In this document: piece after piece, positions 27,889 to 37,488 of the stretch
Position numbering within the stretch: the stretch's first letter is position 1
Layout: every line of letters starts with the position of its first letter
Assembly: GCF_007431345.1 (NCBI RefSeq)
Contig: NZ_CP041730.1
Coordinates: forward strand, 4,216,001 to 4,280,000
From: Chitinimonas arctica
GTDB taxonomy: Bacteria > Pseudomonadota > Gammaproteobacteria > Burkholderiales > Chitinimonadaceae
DNA: 64,000 bases
Direction of reading: 5' to 3'
The notes under the pieces: generated by a model
Told to the model about the DNA's origin: nothing
Database searches by the model: none
The model's input: only the letters and a program-made list of their open reading frames with translations
Position numbers and translations under genes: made by a program

Positions 27889-28953
27889 TTGAACGTTCGT
27901 CGTACCACAGGTCTGGTCTCCGCCTTGCTATTAGCCGCTTGCGCGTCGGAGCCGGTTCGTTCCCCCGCTCCTGTTGTCGACCGGACCCGCCCGGGTTCCG
28001 CTGTTGTACGTCCCGCCCCTGTACAAACCACGGGCAGCAGACCGATGTCGAGCGCGCCCGATGCGCGCGGCAAGACCTATACCGTCAAAGCAGGCGACAC
28101 GCTGTATAGCATCGCCCTGGAAAATGGCCTCGATTACAAGGAAGTGGCCAGCTGGAACCAGCTGGCCGACGTCAACCTGATCAAGATCGAACAGGTGTTG
28201 CGCCTGACCGATCCCAACGAAGCGGCCACGCCGGACGGCGCCCGCGAGCGTGATACCCCCGATGGCGTGGTGATCAAACCGCTGAAGCCGGAAGGCACGG
28301 GTTCGCTACCGACCCCGCTTCCCGCCCCGCTCCCTCCTCCGCCCAAGGTCGATGCGCCGGTCGCCATCGCCTCGGTTGCTTACCCCAAGGCACTCAAACT
28401 CTCCTATGGCGCCGATGCCGCGACGGTTGCCCGTCAGGCAGAAGGGCCATTGCAGTCTCCCGCCGCTGTGAAGCCGGCCGACATCAAACCGTTGGATAAA
28501 CCCAAGCCGGAAGCCGATTCCAAGCATGAGGCTAAGGTTGATCCCAAGCCTGCCGATAACAAGGTCCTCAACCCCGCCACGGGAGAGGAAGAAATCAACT
28601 GGGCCTGGCCCACGGTAGGCAAGCTGGTCAGTGGTTTTTCCGACGCCAGCAAGGGTCTGGATATTGGTGGCAAGCAAGGCCAGCCGGTTGTCGCGGCTGG
28701 TTCGGGCAAGATCGTCTACGCCGGTTCCGGCCTGCGCGGCTACGGCAAGCTTGTCATCATCAAGCACAACAAGACCTATCTGTCGGCATATGCGCACAAC
28801 AGTCAGTTGTTGGTGAAAGAGGGGGATAACGTGAAAAAGGGAGACAAGATTGCCGAAATGGGGAACACCGACGCAGAGCAGGTCAAGCTGCACTTCGAAA
28901 TCCGGCGCTTTGGCAAGCCGGTTGATCCATCCAAATACCTAACGGCGGGGTAG
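27889..28953 (+). CDS. nlpD: NlpD-type lipoprotein, LysM plus degenerate LytM
   Basis: 354 aa. The start is a TTG at 27889 with GGGAG (27878-27882) ahead; it is the only choice that keeps the lipobox (LLLAAC) near the N-terminus. A LysM domain (KTYTVKAGDTLYSIALENGL) lies near residues 62-106, a Pro/Lys-rich linker follows, and a C-terminal LytM domain occupies about 255-345. In the LytM part the expected HxxxD ligand is replaced (GLDIGGKQG lacks the His), so it should be catalytically dead and act as an amidase activator, as NlpD does for AmiC. It lies 7 bp upstream of rpoS, and by analogy the main rpoS promoter may lie inside it. Confidence 0.93.
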   Translation: MNVRRTTGLVSALLLAACASEPVRSPAPVVDRTRPGSAVVRPAPVQTTGSRPMSSAPDARGKTYTVKAGDTLYSIALENGLDYKEVASWNQLADVNLIKIEQVLRLTDPNEAATPDGARERDTPDGVVIKPLKPEGTGSLPTPLPAPLPPPPKVDAPVAIASVAYPKALKLSYGADAATVARQAEGPLQSPAAVKPADIKPLDKPKPEADSKHEAKVDPKPADNKVLNPATGEEEINWAWPTVGKLVSGFSDASKGLDIGGKQGQPVVAAGSGKIVYAGSGLRGYGKLVIIKHNKTYLSAYAHNSQLLVKEGDNVKKGDKIAEMGNTDAEQVKLHFEIRRFGKPVDPSKYLTAG

Positions 28954-28960
28954 GTGCTAA

Positions 28961-29935
28961 ATGAACGACTCCATGGATACCATCGAAGAAGAGCTGGTTG
29001 ACGAAGACCTCCTGGACAAGGAGGACGACGACGCCGCGGAAGAGGTTGAAGCCGAAGTAGACGATCCCAAGCAGGAAGAAACCGGTCGCTATCCGGTCGA
29101 ATCCACCGGGGATGTAACTCAGATCTACCTCAACGATATTGGCCAGAATGCCCTGCTCACGCCCGATGAGGAGCGGCGGCTGGCCCGTTTGGTGGTATTG
29201 GGCGATTTCGATGCCCGGCAGAAGATGATCGAGCACAACCTGCGCCTGGTGGTCAACATTGCCAAGCACTACATCAACCGCGGCATGGCCCTGCTGGATC
29301 TGATCGAAGAAGGCAATATCGGCCTGATGCATGCCTTGGAGAAGTTCGACCCGGAACGTGGCTTCCGTTTTTCCACCTATGCCACCTGGTGGATACGCCA
29401 AAGCATCGAGCGGGCGATCATGAATCAATCCCGCACCATTCGCCTGCCGGTGCATGTGATCAAGGAATTGAACGTCTATTTGCGCGCGCAGCGCCATCTG
29501 GAAGCCCAGATGGGGCGCGATCCCACCATGGAGGAAATCGCCTACCAGGTCGATAAGCCGGTGGAGGATGTGCGGCGGGTAATGGGCCTGAACGAGCGTA
29601 TGGCCTCCCTGGATGCTCCCCTGGATATCGACCCGATGTTGTCCATCGGCGAATCCATCCCGGATGAGCAGCAGGAAGGCCCGGAGATGGTGCTGCAGAA
29701 CGCCGAGGTGCAGCGATACGTACGCGATTGGCTCAAGCAGTTGAACGATAAGCAGCGTATGGTGATAGAGCGGCGCTACGGTCTCAACGGCTACGATATC
29801 TGTACGCTGGAGGATCTGGCCGCGCATCTGCAGCTGACCCGGGAGCGGGTAAGGCAGATCCAGATCGAAGCCTTGGAGAGTCTACGTCGCCTGTTGCGGC
29901 GGCAAGGTGTGTCACGCGACGTGCTGCTGGGCTAG
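28961..29935 (+). CDS. rpoS: RNA polymerase sigma factor RpoS (sigma-38)
   Basis: 324 aa. A short, very acidic N-terminus is followed by region 1.2 (DVTQIYLNDIGQNALLTPDEE), region 2 (LLDLIEEGNIGLMHALEKFD, FSTYATWWIRQSIERAIMNQ), region 3, and region 4 (LEDLAAHLQLTRERVRQIQ). The linkage nlpD-rpoS is diagnostic and distinguishes it from RpoD at 1965-3902. It is the master sigma factor of stationary phase and general stress. Confidence 0.97.
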   Translation: MNDSMDTIEEELVDEDLLDKEDDDAAEEVEAEVDDPKQEETGRYPVESTGDVTQIYLNDIGQNALLTPDEERRLARLVVLGDFDARQKMIEHNLRLVVNIAKHYINRGMALLDLIEEGNIGLMHALEKFDPERGFRFSTYATWWIRQSIERAIMNQSRTIRLPVHVIKELNVYLRAQRHLEAQMGRDPTMEEIAYQVDKPVEDVRRVMGLNERMASLDAPLDIDPMLSIGESIPDEQQEGPEMVLQNAEVQRYVRDWLKQLNDKQRMVIERRYGLNGYDICTLEDLAAHLQLTRERVRQIQIEALESLRRLLRRQGVSRDVLLG

Positions 29936-30008
29936 GCCAGGCCGCTGGACGGCGGCGACCGGCCCATGGCGGGCGGGTCGCCGTCTGATTTGTCGGCGGG
30001 AATGCGAA

Positions 30009-30887
30009 ATGGCGATAGACCAGGGAATAAGGCTGCTCATCCTGTTATGCCTCTGCGGCGCCGGCTGGTCCGCACGCGCCGAAACGGTTCCCTATCCGTG
30101 GTCCGGCTCGGTGGGCGATACCCGCGATGTCTATCCGCTCAAGCTATTGCAATTGGCCTTGGACAAGGCTGGAACGACGCAGTATTCACTGCGCCCTACC
30201 GATATTCCCATGCTGCAAGGACGCGCCCTGGCCGAGCTGGCCCATGGCAGCAGGATACGCGTGGGCTGGGGCATGACGTCGATCGAGCGCGAGTCCGCAC
30301 TGCTGCCGATTCGCGTTCCGATCTTCAAGGGCCTGGTCGGCTGGCGCTTGGCCTTGGTGCGCAAGGATAGGACCGATTCGTTGGCCGCCGTGCAGGATTT
30401 GACCAGCCTGCGCCGCTTTGTCGCCGGTCAGGGGCATGACTGGCCGGATACCGAGATTATGCGCAGCAACGGGGTGCGGGTGGTTGGCGTGCCCCTCTAC
30501 GACAGCCTGTTTCGGATGCTGGCCTCGGCACGCTTCGACTATTTTCCCCGTTCCGTCCCCGAAATCTGGGCCGAAGCGGAGCAGTACCGCAAGCTCGGGA
30601 TCGTGATCGACCCGCACTTGCTGGTTCGCTATCCCACCGCCTTCTATTTCTTCGTCAACAAGAACGATACCGCCTTGGCCGATACCCTCCGCAGCGGGCT
30701 GGAGCAGGCTGTTGCCGATGGCAGTTTCGATCGCTTGTTCTGTGCACATTACGGCCAGCTGATCGCCCAGGCGAGACTGGAGCACCGCCAGGTCGTCGAG
30801 TTGAACAACCCCATCCTGCCGCCGGAAACACCCTTGGCACGCAAGGAGCTGTGGTTCCGGATCGGCATGTGCGCCACCGGCAAATAA
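30009..30887 (+). CDS. Periplasmic solute-binding-protein-like protein
   Basis: 292 aa from the ATG at 30009, which gives a clean signal peptide (GIRLLILLCLCGAGWSARA). The mature protein has the type II periplasmic binding fold pattern: VYPLKLLQLALDKAG, a first lobe with GMTSIERESALLPIRVPIFKG, and a second lobe with YDSLFRMLASARFDYFPRS. Key ligand Arg/Asp motifs of true amino-acid binding proteins are not obvious. No permease or ATPase gene is next to it, so it may be an orphan sensor-type binding protein. Confidence 0.7.
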   Translation: MAIDQGIRLLILLCLCGAGWSARAETVPYPWSGSVGDTRDVYPLKLLQLALDKAGTTQYSLRPTDIPMLQGRALAELAHGSRIRVGWGMTSIERESALLPIRVPIFKGLVGWRLALVRKDRTDSLAAVQDLTSLRRFVAGQGHDWPDTEIMRSNGVRVVGVPLYDSLFRMLASARFDYFPRSVPEIWAEAEQYRKLGIVIDPHLLVRYPTAFYFFVNKNDTALADTLRSGLEQAVADGSFDRLFCAHYGQLIAQARLEHRQVVELNNPILPPETPLARKELWFRIGMCATGK

Positions 30888-30889
30888 AA

Positions 30890-30918
30890 ATGCCGGAGCA
30901 TCTGCTCCGGCATTCTTC
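30890..30918 (+). terminator. Intrinsic terminator between convergent genes
   Basis: A 10-bp perfect stem (TGCCGGAGCA with TGCTCCGGCA, 2-base loop) is followed by TTCTTC on the plus strand. On the minus strand it is followed by TTTTTATT, so it can serve both genes. Confidence 0.8.
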
Positions 30919-30936
30919 AGCACCTGACGGGACGGA

Positions 30937-31731
30937 TCAGCGATTGATCTTGAATGAACGCGGGATCTGTACCGGCGAATTGGCGCCGAACCAGCGTTCG
31001 TAGATCTTGGCGGCCTCGCCGCTGCTTTCCGCATCGGCCAGCGCGTCGTTCACCATCTTCTGCAGGCGCTTTTCACCCTTGCGGATGCCCACGCCCAATG
31101 CTTCGGAAGCGACCGGTACGTCCGGTACTTCGAATTCGCCGCGGTTGGGCAGCTTGGACAGATTGCCCAGCAGGGTCGCCTCCGGCCCGGAGACGGCTTC
31201 GCAGCGGCCATCCTGCAGGGCAGCGAAGGACTCGGCATAGTCGGCCGGCGCCACGATCTTCACCTTCTGCGAAATATCCTGCAGGTAGCGGGCATTGGTG
31301 GTGCCCTTGGGGGCGCAGACGGTGAGCATGTCGAGCTGCAGCAGATCCTTGAACTTACCCTTCTTGGCCAGCAATTTCTGGGTGGAGACATAGTAGCCCA
31401 CGCTGAAATCCACTTCCTTTTCCCGCTCGGCGGTCTTGGCCAGGGAGGCGAAGACCAGGTCCACGCGGCCTTCCTTCAGCGCCTTGATGCGGTCGGCCGG
31501 ATCCACCGTCTTGAAGACGGGCTTGAGGCCGAGTTTGCGCGCAACGAAATTGGCGAAATCGATGTCGTAGCCGGACACGGTGCCCTTGGCCTTGTCGAAG
31601 AAGCCGAAGGGCGGCGAGCTGTCGCGTACGCCGATGACAACTTCGCCTTTTTCCTTGATCTTGTCGGCATCGTCGGCGACGACCGGGAGGGCGGCGACGG
31701 TGGCCAACAGGGCTGCGATAAATTTGTTCAT
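30937..31731 (-). CDS. Amino-acid ABC transporter substrate-binding protein
   Basis: 264 aa with a signal peptide (MNKFIAALLATVAALPVVA). Family 3 solute-binding features: GEVVIGVRDSSPPFGFFD, GYDIDFANFVARKLG, and DLVFASLAKTAEREKEVDFS (carboxylate-binding Arg). The second lobe has CAPKGTTNARYLQD and ALQDGRCEAVSGPEATL. It resembles glutamate/aspartate-type binding proteins, but specificity cannot be assigned. No membrane components are adjacent in the window. Confidence 0.88.
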   Translation of the reverse strand: MNKFIAALLATVAALPVVADDADKIKEKGEVVIGVRDSSPPFGFFDKAKGTVSGYDIDFANFVARKLGLKPVFKTVDPADRIKALKEGRVDLVFASLAKTAEREKEVDFSVGYYVSTQKLLAKKGKFKDLLQLDMLTVCAPKGTTNARYLQDISQKVKIVAPADYAESFAALQDGRCEAVSGPEATLLGNLSKLPNRGEFEVPDVPVASEALGVGIRKGEKRLQKMVNDALADAESSGEAAKIYERWFGANSPVQIPRSFKINR

Positions 31732-31780
31732 TTTGCTCAGATCCTTGGGTAACTCGTTATATGTATTGCTCTTTTTGTCG

Positions 31781-31803
31781 TGCCATTGCTAATGCGAATG
31801 GCA
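31781..31803. promoter_or_regulatory. Inverted repeat upstream of the binding-protein gene
   Basis: TGCCATT (31781-31787) and AATGGCA (31797-31803) form a 7-bp dyad with a 9-base spacer. It starts 50 bp upstream of the minus-strand ATG at 31731, a suitable place for an operator. Confidence 0.35.
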
Positions 31804-31927
31804 TCATGGATTGGTAATTCTAACTGTTTGGAATATCAGTTTCTACTGATTTATAAAATTATATTAGTTGATTGCCGATCCATATCACCGTTTCGAAGCA
31901 TCGCCGGATTTCGCCTTGCCGGACTAG

Positions 31928-31938
31928 CTTGCTACAAT
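31928..31938 (+). promoter_or_regulatory. Putative extended -10 promoter of cysS
   Basis: TGCTACAAT (31930-31938) is an extended -10 element lying 55 bp before the cysS ATG. The -35 region is poor, as is common with extended -10 promoters. Confidence 0.45.
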
Positions 31939-31992
31939 CATCGGCCCGGTCGCGCCGACCTGGCGCCCGATTTATTCTTTGCGGAGTCCTGC

Positions 31993-33369
31993 ATGCTCAC
32001 CGTCTATAACACCCTCGCCCGCGAAAAGCAGGTATTCACACCCATCGAACCCGGCCGGGTGCGCATGTATGTGTGTGGCATGACGGTGTATGACCTCTGT
32101 CACGTAGGCCATGCGCGCATGCTGGCTGCTTTCGACATCATCTACCGCTGGTTGCATGCCTCCGGCTACGAGGTGACCTATGTCCGCAATATCACCGATA
32201 TCGAGGACAAGATCATCAAGCGCGCGGCCGAGCAAGGCATCAGCGCCGAAGAACTGGTGGAACGCACCATCGCCGAAATGCATGCCGACCTGTCGCAGCT
32301 CTATCTGCTGCCGCCCACGCATGAACCCCGCGCCACCCATCATGTGGACGGCATGGTTGCCATGATCGGCAAGTTGATTGCCAACGATAAGGCCTATGCG
32401 GCGGCCAATGGCGACGTCTACTACGCCGTGCGCAATTTTGCCGGCTATGGCAAGTTGTCCGGCAAGTCCCTGGATGACCTGCAGGCCGGCCAGCGCGTAG
32501 AGGTGGACCCCCACAAGCGCGACCCTCTGGACTTCGTGTTGTGGAAGGCGGCCAAGCCAGGCGAGCCGTCCTGGGCGTCCCCATGGGGCAATGGCCGGCC
32601 TGGCTGGCATATCGAATGCTCGGTGATGTCCGAACATCATCTGGGCAGCCATTTCGATATTCATGGCGGGGGAGAGGATCTGCAATTCCCTCACCATGAG
32701 AACGAAATCGCCCAGAGCGAGGGCTGCCATGGCCATCAATACGTCAACTATTGGATGCACAATGGTTTTCTGCAGTTCGACGACAAAAAGATGTCCAAGT
32801 CGCTGAACAACTTCTTCTCCATCCGCGATGTATTGAAGGCCGTCGATGGCGAAGTGGTGCGCTTCCTGATCGTACGGGCGCATTACCGCAGTCCCCTGAA
32901 CTATTCGGAAGAACTGCTGCGCGATGCCAAGGCCGGCCTGGATCGGCTCTACACCGCGCTCAAGGCCACGCCGCCGCAGGAACGGATCGCCATCGATTGG
33001 CAGAGCAACTATGCCCTGCGTTTCAAGACCGCGATGGACGACGACTTCAATACGGCCGATGCGGTGGCGGTACTGTTCGAGATGGCGGGCGAACTGAACC
33101 GCAACCACTCGGTGGCGCTGGCTGCTCAGTTGAAGGGTTTGGCGAATATTCTGGGCTTGTTGCAGCGTGAACCCACCGAATACCTGCAAGGTGGCCCGGT
33201 GGTGGCAGGGGATTATGGCGCTGAACAGATCGAAGCCTTGATCCAGGCCAGGCTGGCGGCTCGGGCGGCACGTAATTTCGCCGAGTCTGACCGTATTCGC
33301 GATGAATTGCTGCAGAACGGCGTAGTGCTGGAGGACAGCGCCCAAGGCACCACTTGGCGCCGGCAATAA
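31993..33369 (+). CDS. cysS: Cysteine-tRNA ligase
   Basis: 458 aa from the ATG at 31993 (MLTVYNTLAREKQVF). The open frame runs 213 bases further upstream but that part has no family sequence. Class I synthetase motifs: HVGHAR (HIGH) after YVCGMTVYD, whose Cys is a zinc ligand, and KKMSKS. Other zinc ligands lie in HIECSVMS and FPHHENEIAQSE. The C-terminal DALR domain has DDDFNTADAVAVLFEMAGE. Essential enzyme charging tRNA-Cys. Confidence 0.97.
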   Translation: MLTVYNTLAREKQVFTPIEPGRVRMYVCGMTVYDLCHVGHARMLAAFDIIYRWLHASGYEVTYVRNITDIEDKIIKRAAEQGISAEELVERTIAEMHADLSQLYLLPPTHEPRATHHVDGMVAMIGKLIANDKAYAAANGDVYYAVRNFAGYGKLSGKSLDDLQAGQRVEVDPHKRDPLDFVLWKAAKPGEPSWASPWGNGRPGWHIECSVMSEHHLGSHFDIHGGGEDLQFPHHENEIAQSEGCHGHQYVNYWMHNGFLQFDDKKMSKSLNNFFSIRDVLKAVDGEVVRFLIVRAHYRSPLNYSEELLRDAKAGLDRLYTALKATPPQERIAIDWQSNYALRFKTAMDDDFNTADAVAVLFEMAGELNRNHSVALAAQLKGLANILGLLQREPTEYLQGGPVVAGDYGAEQIEALIQARLAARAARNFAESDRIRDELLQNGVVLEDSAQGTTWRRQ

Positions 33370-33384
33370 ACGCGGTACCTAATG

Positions 33385-33424
33385 AAAAACGCCATACCGG
33401 TCTTGGCCGGTATGGCGTTTTTTC
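33385..33424. terminator. Bidirectional intrinsic terminator
   Basis: ACGCCATACCGG pairs with CCGGTATGGCGT (about 33389-33418). It is flanked by a run of A on the left and six T on the right, so it can end cysS and the convergent nucleotidase gene. Confidence 0.9.
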
Positions 33425-33445
33425 TTGGCAGGCGCTAGCGGGACG

Positions 33446-35113
33446 CTAGTCCTCGCGCACGATGCCCTGTTCGCCCAAGGGCTTGCCGGCCTCGCCGGAG
33501 GCGATATAGTCGGCCAAGGAATCGAGATCGATCGGTCCGACATGGCGATCACGGCCGTGCGTCAGCATCTTCGCACCATCTCCGCCGTCGGCCAGGAAGG
33601 TGGGGACCGCAATGCGGTACAGCCGCTTGGCGTCCCATGCCGCGCCGTCGATGCGGAGGGAGGCCACATCCACCCGCTTCCCGGCGGGTCGCTTGGCTGA
33701 CCAGCGATAGGCCACATTGCTGGAGAACTGCCAGGCGTACATCTCGCCCTTCGCATCGAATTGCTGCTCCAGCAGGCTGAGCAGTTCCTCGCCGGTCAAG
33801 CTCAAGGTAATCAGATTGTTATTGAAGGGCTGCACCGTGAAAAGCTGGCCGTAGCGGACTTGGCCCTGTGCATCGGGACGCAGGTCGGCGCGCAAGCCGC
33901 CCAGGTTGACCAGGCCGATCTCGGCTGCACCGTAGCGCGCATCGCGCATGGCGGCCAATTGTGCATTCGCCACCATCCGTCCCAGCGCCGTATTGCCCCC
34001 TGGCGTGGCTTCGCGGCTCATGGCGGCCGGCAATTTGCCGATTATCCGCTCCTCTAGCGGCTGGGTGAGGGCGGCGTATTTGGCGATCAGGTCCAGTTGC
34101 GCCTGGTCGGCCGGGCCATCGGCCCGTACCACCAGATTCTCGGCACGGTGCTTGATCACATCGCCGCTACTGCGATCCAGGCTCAGGTCGATCTCGGTCA
34201 GCACGCGGCCGAAGGAGTAGGCACTGGTGACCCGCTTGCCGGACAATTCACAGTTATAGGGCTGATGGGTGTGGCCGGTGACCACCACGTCGATTTCGGC
34301 ATCCATGCGCTTGACGATATCGACGATTTCACCCGAAAAGCCCTTGCAATCGTTGATCCCCGCCCCCTCGGTCTGCGTGCCGCCCTCGTGCAGCAGGACG
34401 ACGATGGCTTTTACGCCTTGCTCGCGCAAGACGGGCACCAGGGCATTGACGGTCTCCGCCTCGTCACGGAATTGCAGGCCGGCGACACCCTTGCGATTCA
34501 CCACCGCCGGGGTTGCCTTGGTCGTCATGCCGACAAAGGCAACCGGAACGCCTTCGAAGCGGCGGATGGCATAGGCCGGCAGCAAGGGCTTGCCGGTTCG
34601 TTCGTCGATCACGTTGGCGGCCAGATAGCCGAAGCGTGCGCCCGTGAAGGGACCAGCCTGGCAACCATCCTGGGGATGGCAGCCGCCATGCTGCATACGC
34701 AACAATTCCGCACCGCCTTCGTCGAACTCGTGATTGCCCACGGCACTGAAATCCAGTCCCATTGCATCCAGGGCGGCGATGGTGGGCTCGTCATGGAAGA
34801 GCGCCGACAGCAAGGGGCTGGCGCCGATCAGATCACCGGCCGCCACCACCGCATGATTGGGGTTGGCGGCTTTCAGCCGCTTGATCAAGGCCGCCAGCTG
34901 GGCCGAGCCGCCCGCCGGGACATTGATCGTCTTGCCTGGCCGATTCGGGTCGGGCTGCTTGACACCGCTATTGGGGGTGCGCAGATTGCCGTGGAAGTCG
35001 TTGAACGCCAACAGCTTGACGGCCACGGTCGGCGAGGGGGGCGGCGTGGTGGCGCAGGCGGCCAGCAAGCAGGAAAGGAGCAGGGGCAGGGCAGGTTTCA
35101 TCGGAATAGACAT
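33446..35113 (-). CDS. 5'-nucleotidase/UshA-family lipoprotein
   Basis: 555 aa from the ATG at 35113; a second Met 4 codons later is equally possible. The lipobox is LSCLLAAC. The metallophosphatase domain shows LLAFNDFHGN, VAAGDLIGASP, GNHEFDEGG and VVTGHTHQPYNC. The C-terminal nucleotidase domain has RYGAAEIGLVNLGGLRADL, and the substrate-stacking region NVAYRWSAKRP. These proteins hydrolyse nucleotides or UDP-sugars in the periplasm. It is downstream of the asmA-like gene, 65 bp away on the same strand. Confidence 0.9.
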   Translation of the reverse strand: MSIPMKPALPLLLSCLLAACATTPPPSPTVAVKLLAFNDFHGNLRTPNSGVKQPDPNRPGKTINVPAGGSAQLAALIKRLKAANPNHAVVAAGDLIGASPLLSALFHDEPTIAALDAMGLDFSAVGNHEFDEGGAELLRMQHGGCHPQDGCQAGPFTGARFGYLAANVIDERTGKPLLPAYAIRRFEGVPVAFVGMTTKATPAVVNRKGVAGLQFRDEAETVNALVPVLREQGVKAIVVLLHEGGTQTEGAGINDCKGFSGEIVDIVKRMDAEIDVVVTGHTHQPYNCELSGKRVTSAYSFGRVLTEIDLSLDRSSGDVIKHRAENLVVRADGPADQAQLDLIAKYAALTQPLEERIIGKLPAAMSREATPGGNTALGRMVANAQLAAMRDARYGAAEIGLVNLGGLRADLRPDAQGQVRYGQLFTVQPFNNNLITLSLTGEELLSLLEQQFDAKGEMYAWQFSSNVAYRWSAKRPAGKRVDVASLRIDGAAWDAKRLYRIAVPTFLADGGDGAKMLTHGRDRHVGPIDLDSLADYIASGEAGKPLGEQGIVRED

Positions 35114-35178
35114 GGGCAGTTTGCAAGTTAAGCTGCCGGGCAAGCCCGGCAGGAAAGAGGTCGATGGCTGGCCTGAAC

Positions 35179-37305
35179 TCACTTGAACAGATTGCCCAGA
35201 CCCTTTTTCAGTTGGTCCACGGCTTTCTCGCGCAGGCTGGCCTTTTGCTCATCCAGTTTTGCGCCCGCATTCTCCTTGAGCGCGGCGGTGAGGTCGAGTG
35301 CGTAGCTGGGCTGGGCGAACGGGCCCGTGACCCGCACCGGCACGGTGAGCCCGCTCAAATCCGACCGCTCCTTGCCATCCTGGCCCTTGCTGGTATTCAC
35401 CAGGCTGGCTTTGATCAGATAGTCCAGGGTTTCGTGCGGCAGATCGGCTTGGCCCTCGCCACCCACCCGCAGCAGCGGCGACTTGATGCTGAGGTCCTGG
35501 TTATGGGCAATGCCGTTGGCAAACTGCAAGGTGGCGCTTAATTCGGTGAAGTCGGTTTTCTCGGTCTGGCTGGCATTGACCGTTTGCTGGCCGCCCTGCA
35601 GATTGGCCAGGGTGGACTTGGCTTCGCGCAGGGTCTTGGCCAGATTGATGCCGCGCAGCGCGCCGTTTTGCACCTTGGCGCGCAGCGTGCCGTCCAGGCT
35701 GGCCTTCAAGGCATTGGCATCGCCACCCTGCATGGACAGTTCGGCGTTGACGAAACCACGGCCCTCCAGGCGGTCGAAATGCGCCAGCTGGCTCAGCGCG
35801 GCCTGGATATCGACGTTCTCCAGCCGTGGCCTGAGGGTGATGCGCGGGTTGGCCGTGGCGGTCGCGCTGGCGCTCGCCGTCACTTGGCCACCGAAAATCT
35901 TCATGCTGGCGCTGGGTATGGACAACAAGCCTTTGTTGGCATTCAGGCTGACTTGCAGATCGCGTATCTCGAAAGGCGCCTTCTTCAGGTAGGCAATGGC
36001 GAGCTTGCCGTCCAGATCGAGTGTACGTAAAGCGGACAGATCCAGCTTGGCGGCCGGGCCACCCTGGGCGGCAGCGGCTTTGGCGGGCGGAAAATAACGA
36101 TCGAGATCGAGCTTGCCCGCACGCAAGTTGAATTTGACCGCTGTCGATCCGGCGCCCTTGGCGCCAGTCCTGGCGCTGGCGTCCAGCTTGAAATCCGCAC
36201 CATCCACCTGGCCATGCAACACCGCGTCGGCGGTGCCCTGCTGTAGCGCGGCGGCAAGGTGGCCGCCCAACTCGAACGGCGCGTCCTTGGCCGCCCCGCC
36301 GCTCGCCTTGCCCCGCAGTTGCAGTTTGGGCAGCGAGACGGCCATCTGCCGTAGGTCCAAGGCCAGCGGGCTTTCCAGTTCCAGGCTGGTGGTCTGCGCA
36401 CCCTGGCGTGCGTCCAGCTCCAGCTTCAGGCTCTTGGCGGCCAACTGTCTGGCATCGCCGCTCAAGCCGGCCAGTTTCAATTTGGCATTGAGCTTGCGGC
36501 CATCGCCGTCCAGCGTGGCGTTCAGGCTGACGGCTTCCATATCGGCGCGCTCACCCTCAAGGGCCAGGCGCGGGGCATCCAGATTCAAGCGCAAGGCCGA
36601 TCCGGCCAGCTTGCCTTCAATGCTGGCCGCCAAATTGGCGAGCATATAGCGCTGCGCCTGCCGATTGAACTCTACCTTGCCCAGCTGGCTGCTGAGTTTG
36701 ATATCCATGGCCGGCTGGGACGATTTGACGAATGTCGAGAAATCCAGCCGTTTGGCCCCTTGCGGATTCAAGCCGTCGGCGGCCAGGGCCAATTCGCTCA
36801 GCGTGATCTGGCGCTTGGTCAGTTTGTCGTCGAACGCCAGTTGCACATGCTTGACGCGGACGGTGGAGATATCGAAATCCACCGGCGCATCCACCTGTTC
36901 AGGATCTTTCTGCAGGAGGTCGGCGAAATTGAAGCGGCCCTGCTCATCACGCGCAAGACGGATATCGGCGCCATCCAGTTCCACCGTATCGACCACCACC
37001 CGCTTGTTCAGCAGCGGCCACAGCTGCAAGGCGACCCGGGCTTTCCCCACCGAGGCGAAGACGCGGTCGGATTGGTATTCGGATAGCGATAGATCCGACA
37101 TCCGCGCACCCAGGCTGGGGAAGAATGACAGCGAGATCGGCCCGCCCAGCTTGAGCGTGCGTTGTTTCTTCTCTTTGACCAGGGCCTCGATCTGCGGCTT
37201 GAGCGCATTGGGATCGAAGGTGGCGGCCAGATAGGCCGCGCCGGCGCAGGTCAGCAGCACGACGCCGCCGAATCCCAGGAGAGTGTATTTGATTGCCTTT
37301 TGCAT
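35179..37305 (-). CDS. AsmA family protein
   Basis: 708 aa from the ATG at 37305 (MQKAIKYTLLGFGGVVLLTC). Sequence upstream of that Met in the frame is not family-like. One N-terminal transmembrane helix anchors a long periplasmic beta-rich body. AsmA features: FDPNALKPQIEALVKEKKQR, then KLGGPISLSFFPSLGARMSDLS near the start, and the C-terminal AsmA domain (GTLRAKVQNGALRGINLAKT, LRVGGEGQADLPHETLDY). Family members are linked to outer-membrane protein and phospholipid transport between the membranes. Confidence 0.9.
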   Translation of the reverse strand: MQKAIKYTLLGFGGVVLLTCAGAAYLAATFDPNALKPQIEALVKEKKQRTLKLGGPISLSFFPSLGARMSDLSLSEYQSDRVFASVGKARVALQLWPLLNKRVVVDTVELDGADIRLARDEQGRFNFADLLQKDPEQVDAPVDFDISTVRVKHVQLAFDDKLTKRQITLSELALAADGLNPQGAKRLDFSTFVKSSQPAMDIKLSSQLGKVEFNRQAQRYMLANLAASIEGKLAGSALRLNLDAPRLALEGERADMEAVSLNATLDGDGRKLNAKLKLAGLSGDARQLAAKSLKLELDARQGAQTTSLELESPLALDLRQMAVSLPKLQLRGKASGGAAKDAPFELGGHLAAALQQGTADAVLHGQVDGADFKLDASARTGAKGAGSTAVKFNLRAGKLDLDRYFPPAKAAAAQGGPAAKLDLSALRTLDLDGKLAIAYLKKAPFEIRDLQVSLNANKGLLSIPSASMKIFGGQVTASASATATANPRITLRPRLENVDIQAALSQLAHFDRLEGRGFVNAELSMQGGDANALKASLDGTLRAKVQNGALRGINLAKTLREAKSTLANLQGGQQTVNASQTEKTDFTELSATLQFANGIAHNQDLSIKSPLLRVGGEGQADLPHETLDYLIKASLVNTSKGQDGKERSDLSGLTVPVRVTGPFAQPSYALDLTAALKENAGAKLDEQKASLREKAVDQLKKGLGNLFK

Positions 37306-37488
37306 GACTGGCTTCGTCTTGTCGCGTGTATGAAGTGTGGTCGAGTGGTCTCGCCGAACAGGCCCGCATGGCAGCGAGTTCCGGGCATGGGCATAATCCG
37401 CCCTTGCCCAGTATATCGATGCCGCCGCCACCTGGCGTGTTCATGACCATGCGGCACCGCAACCGTTCCACTTTTGCAGGGCTTCACC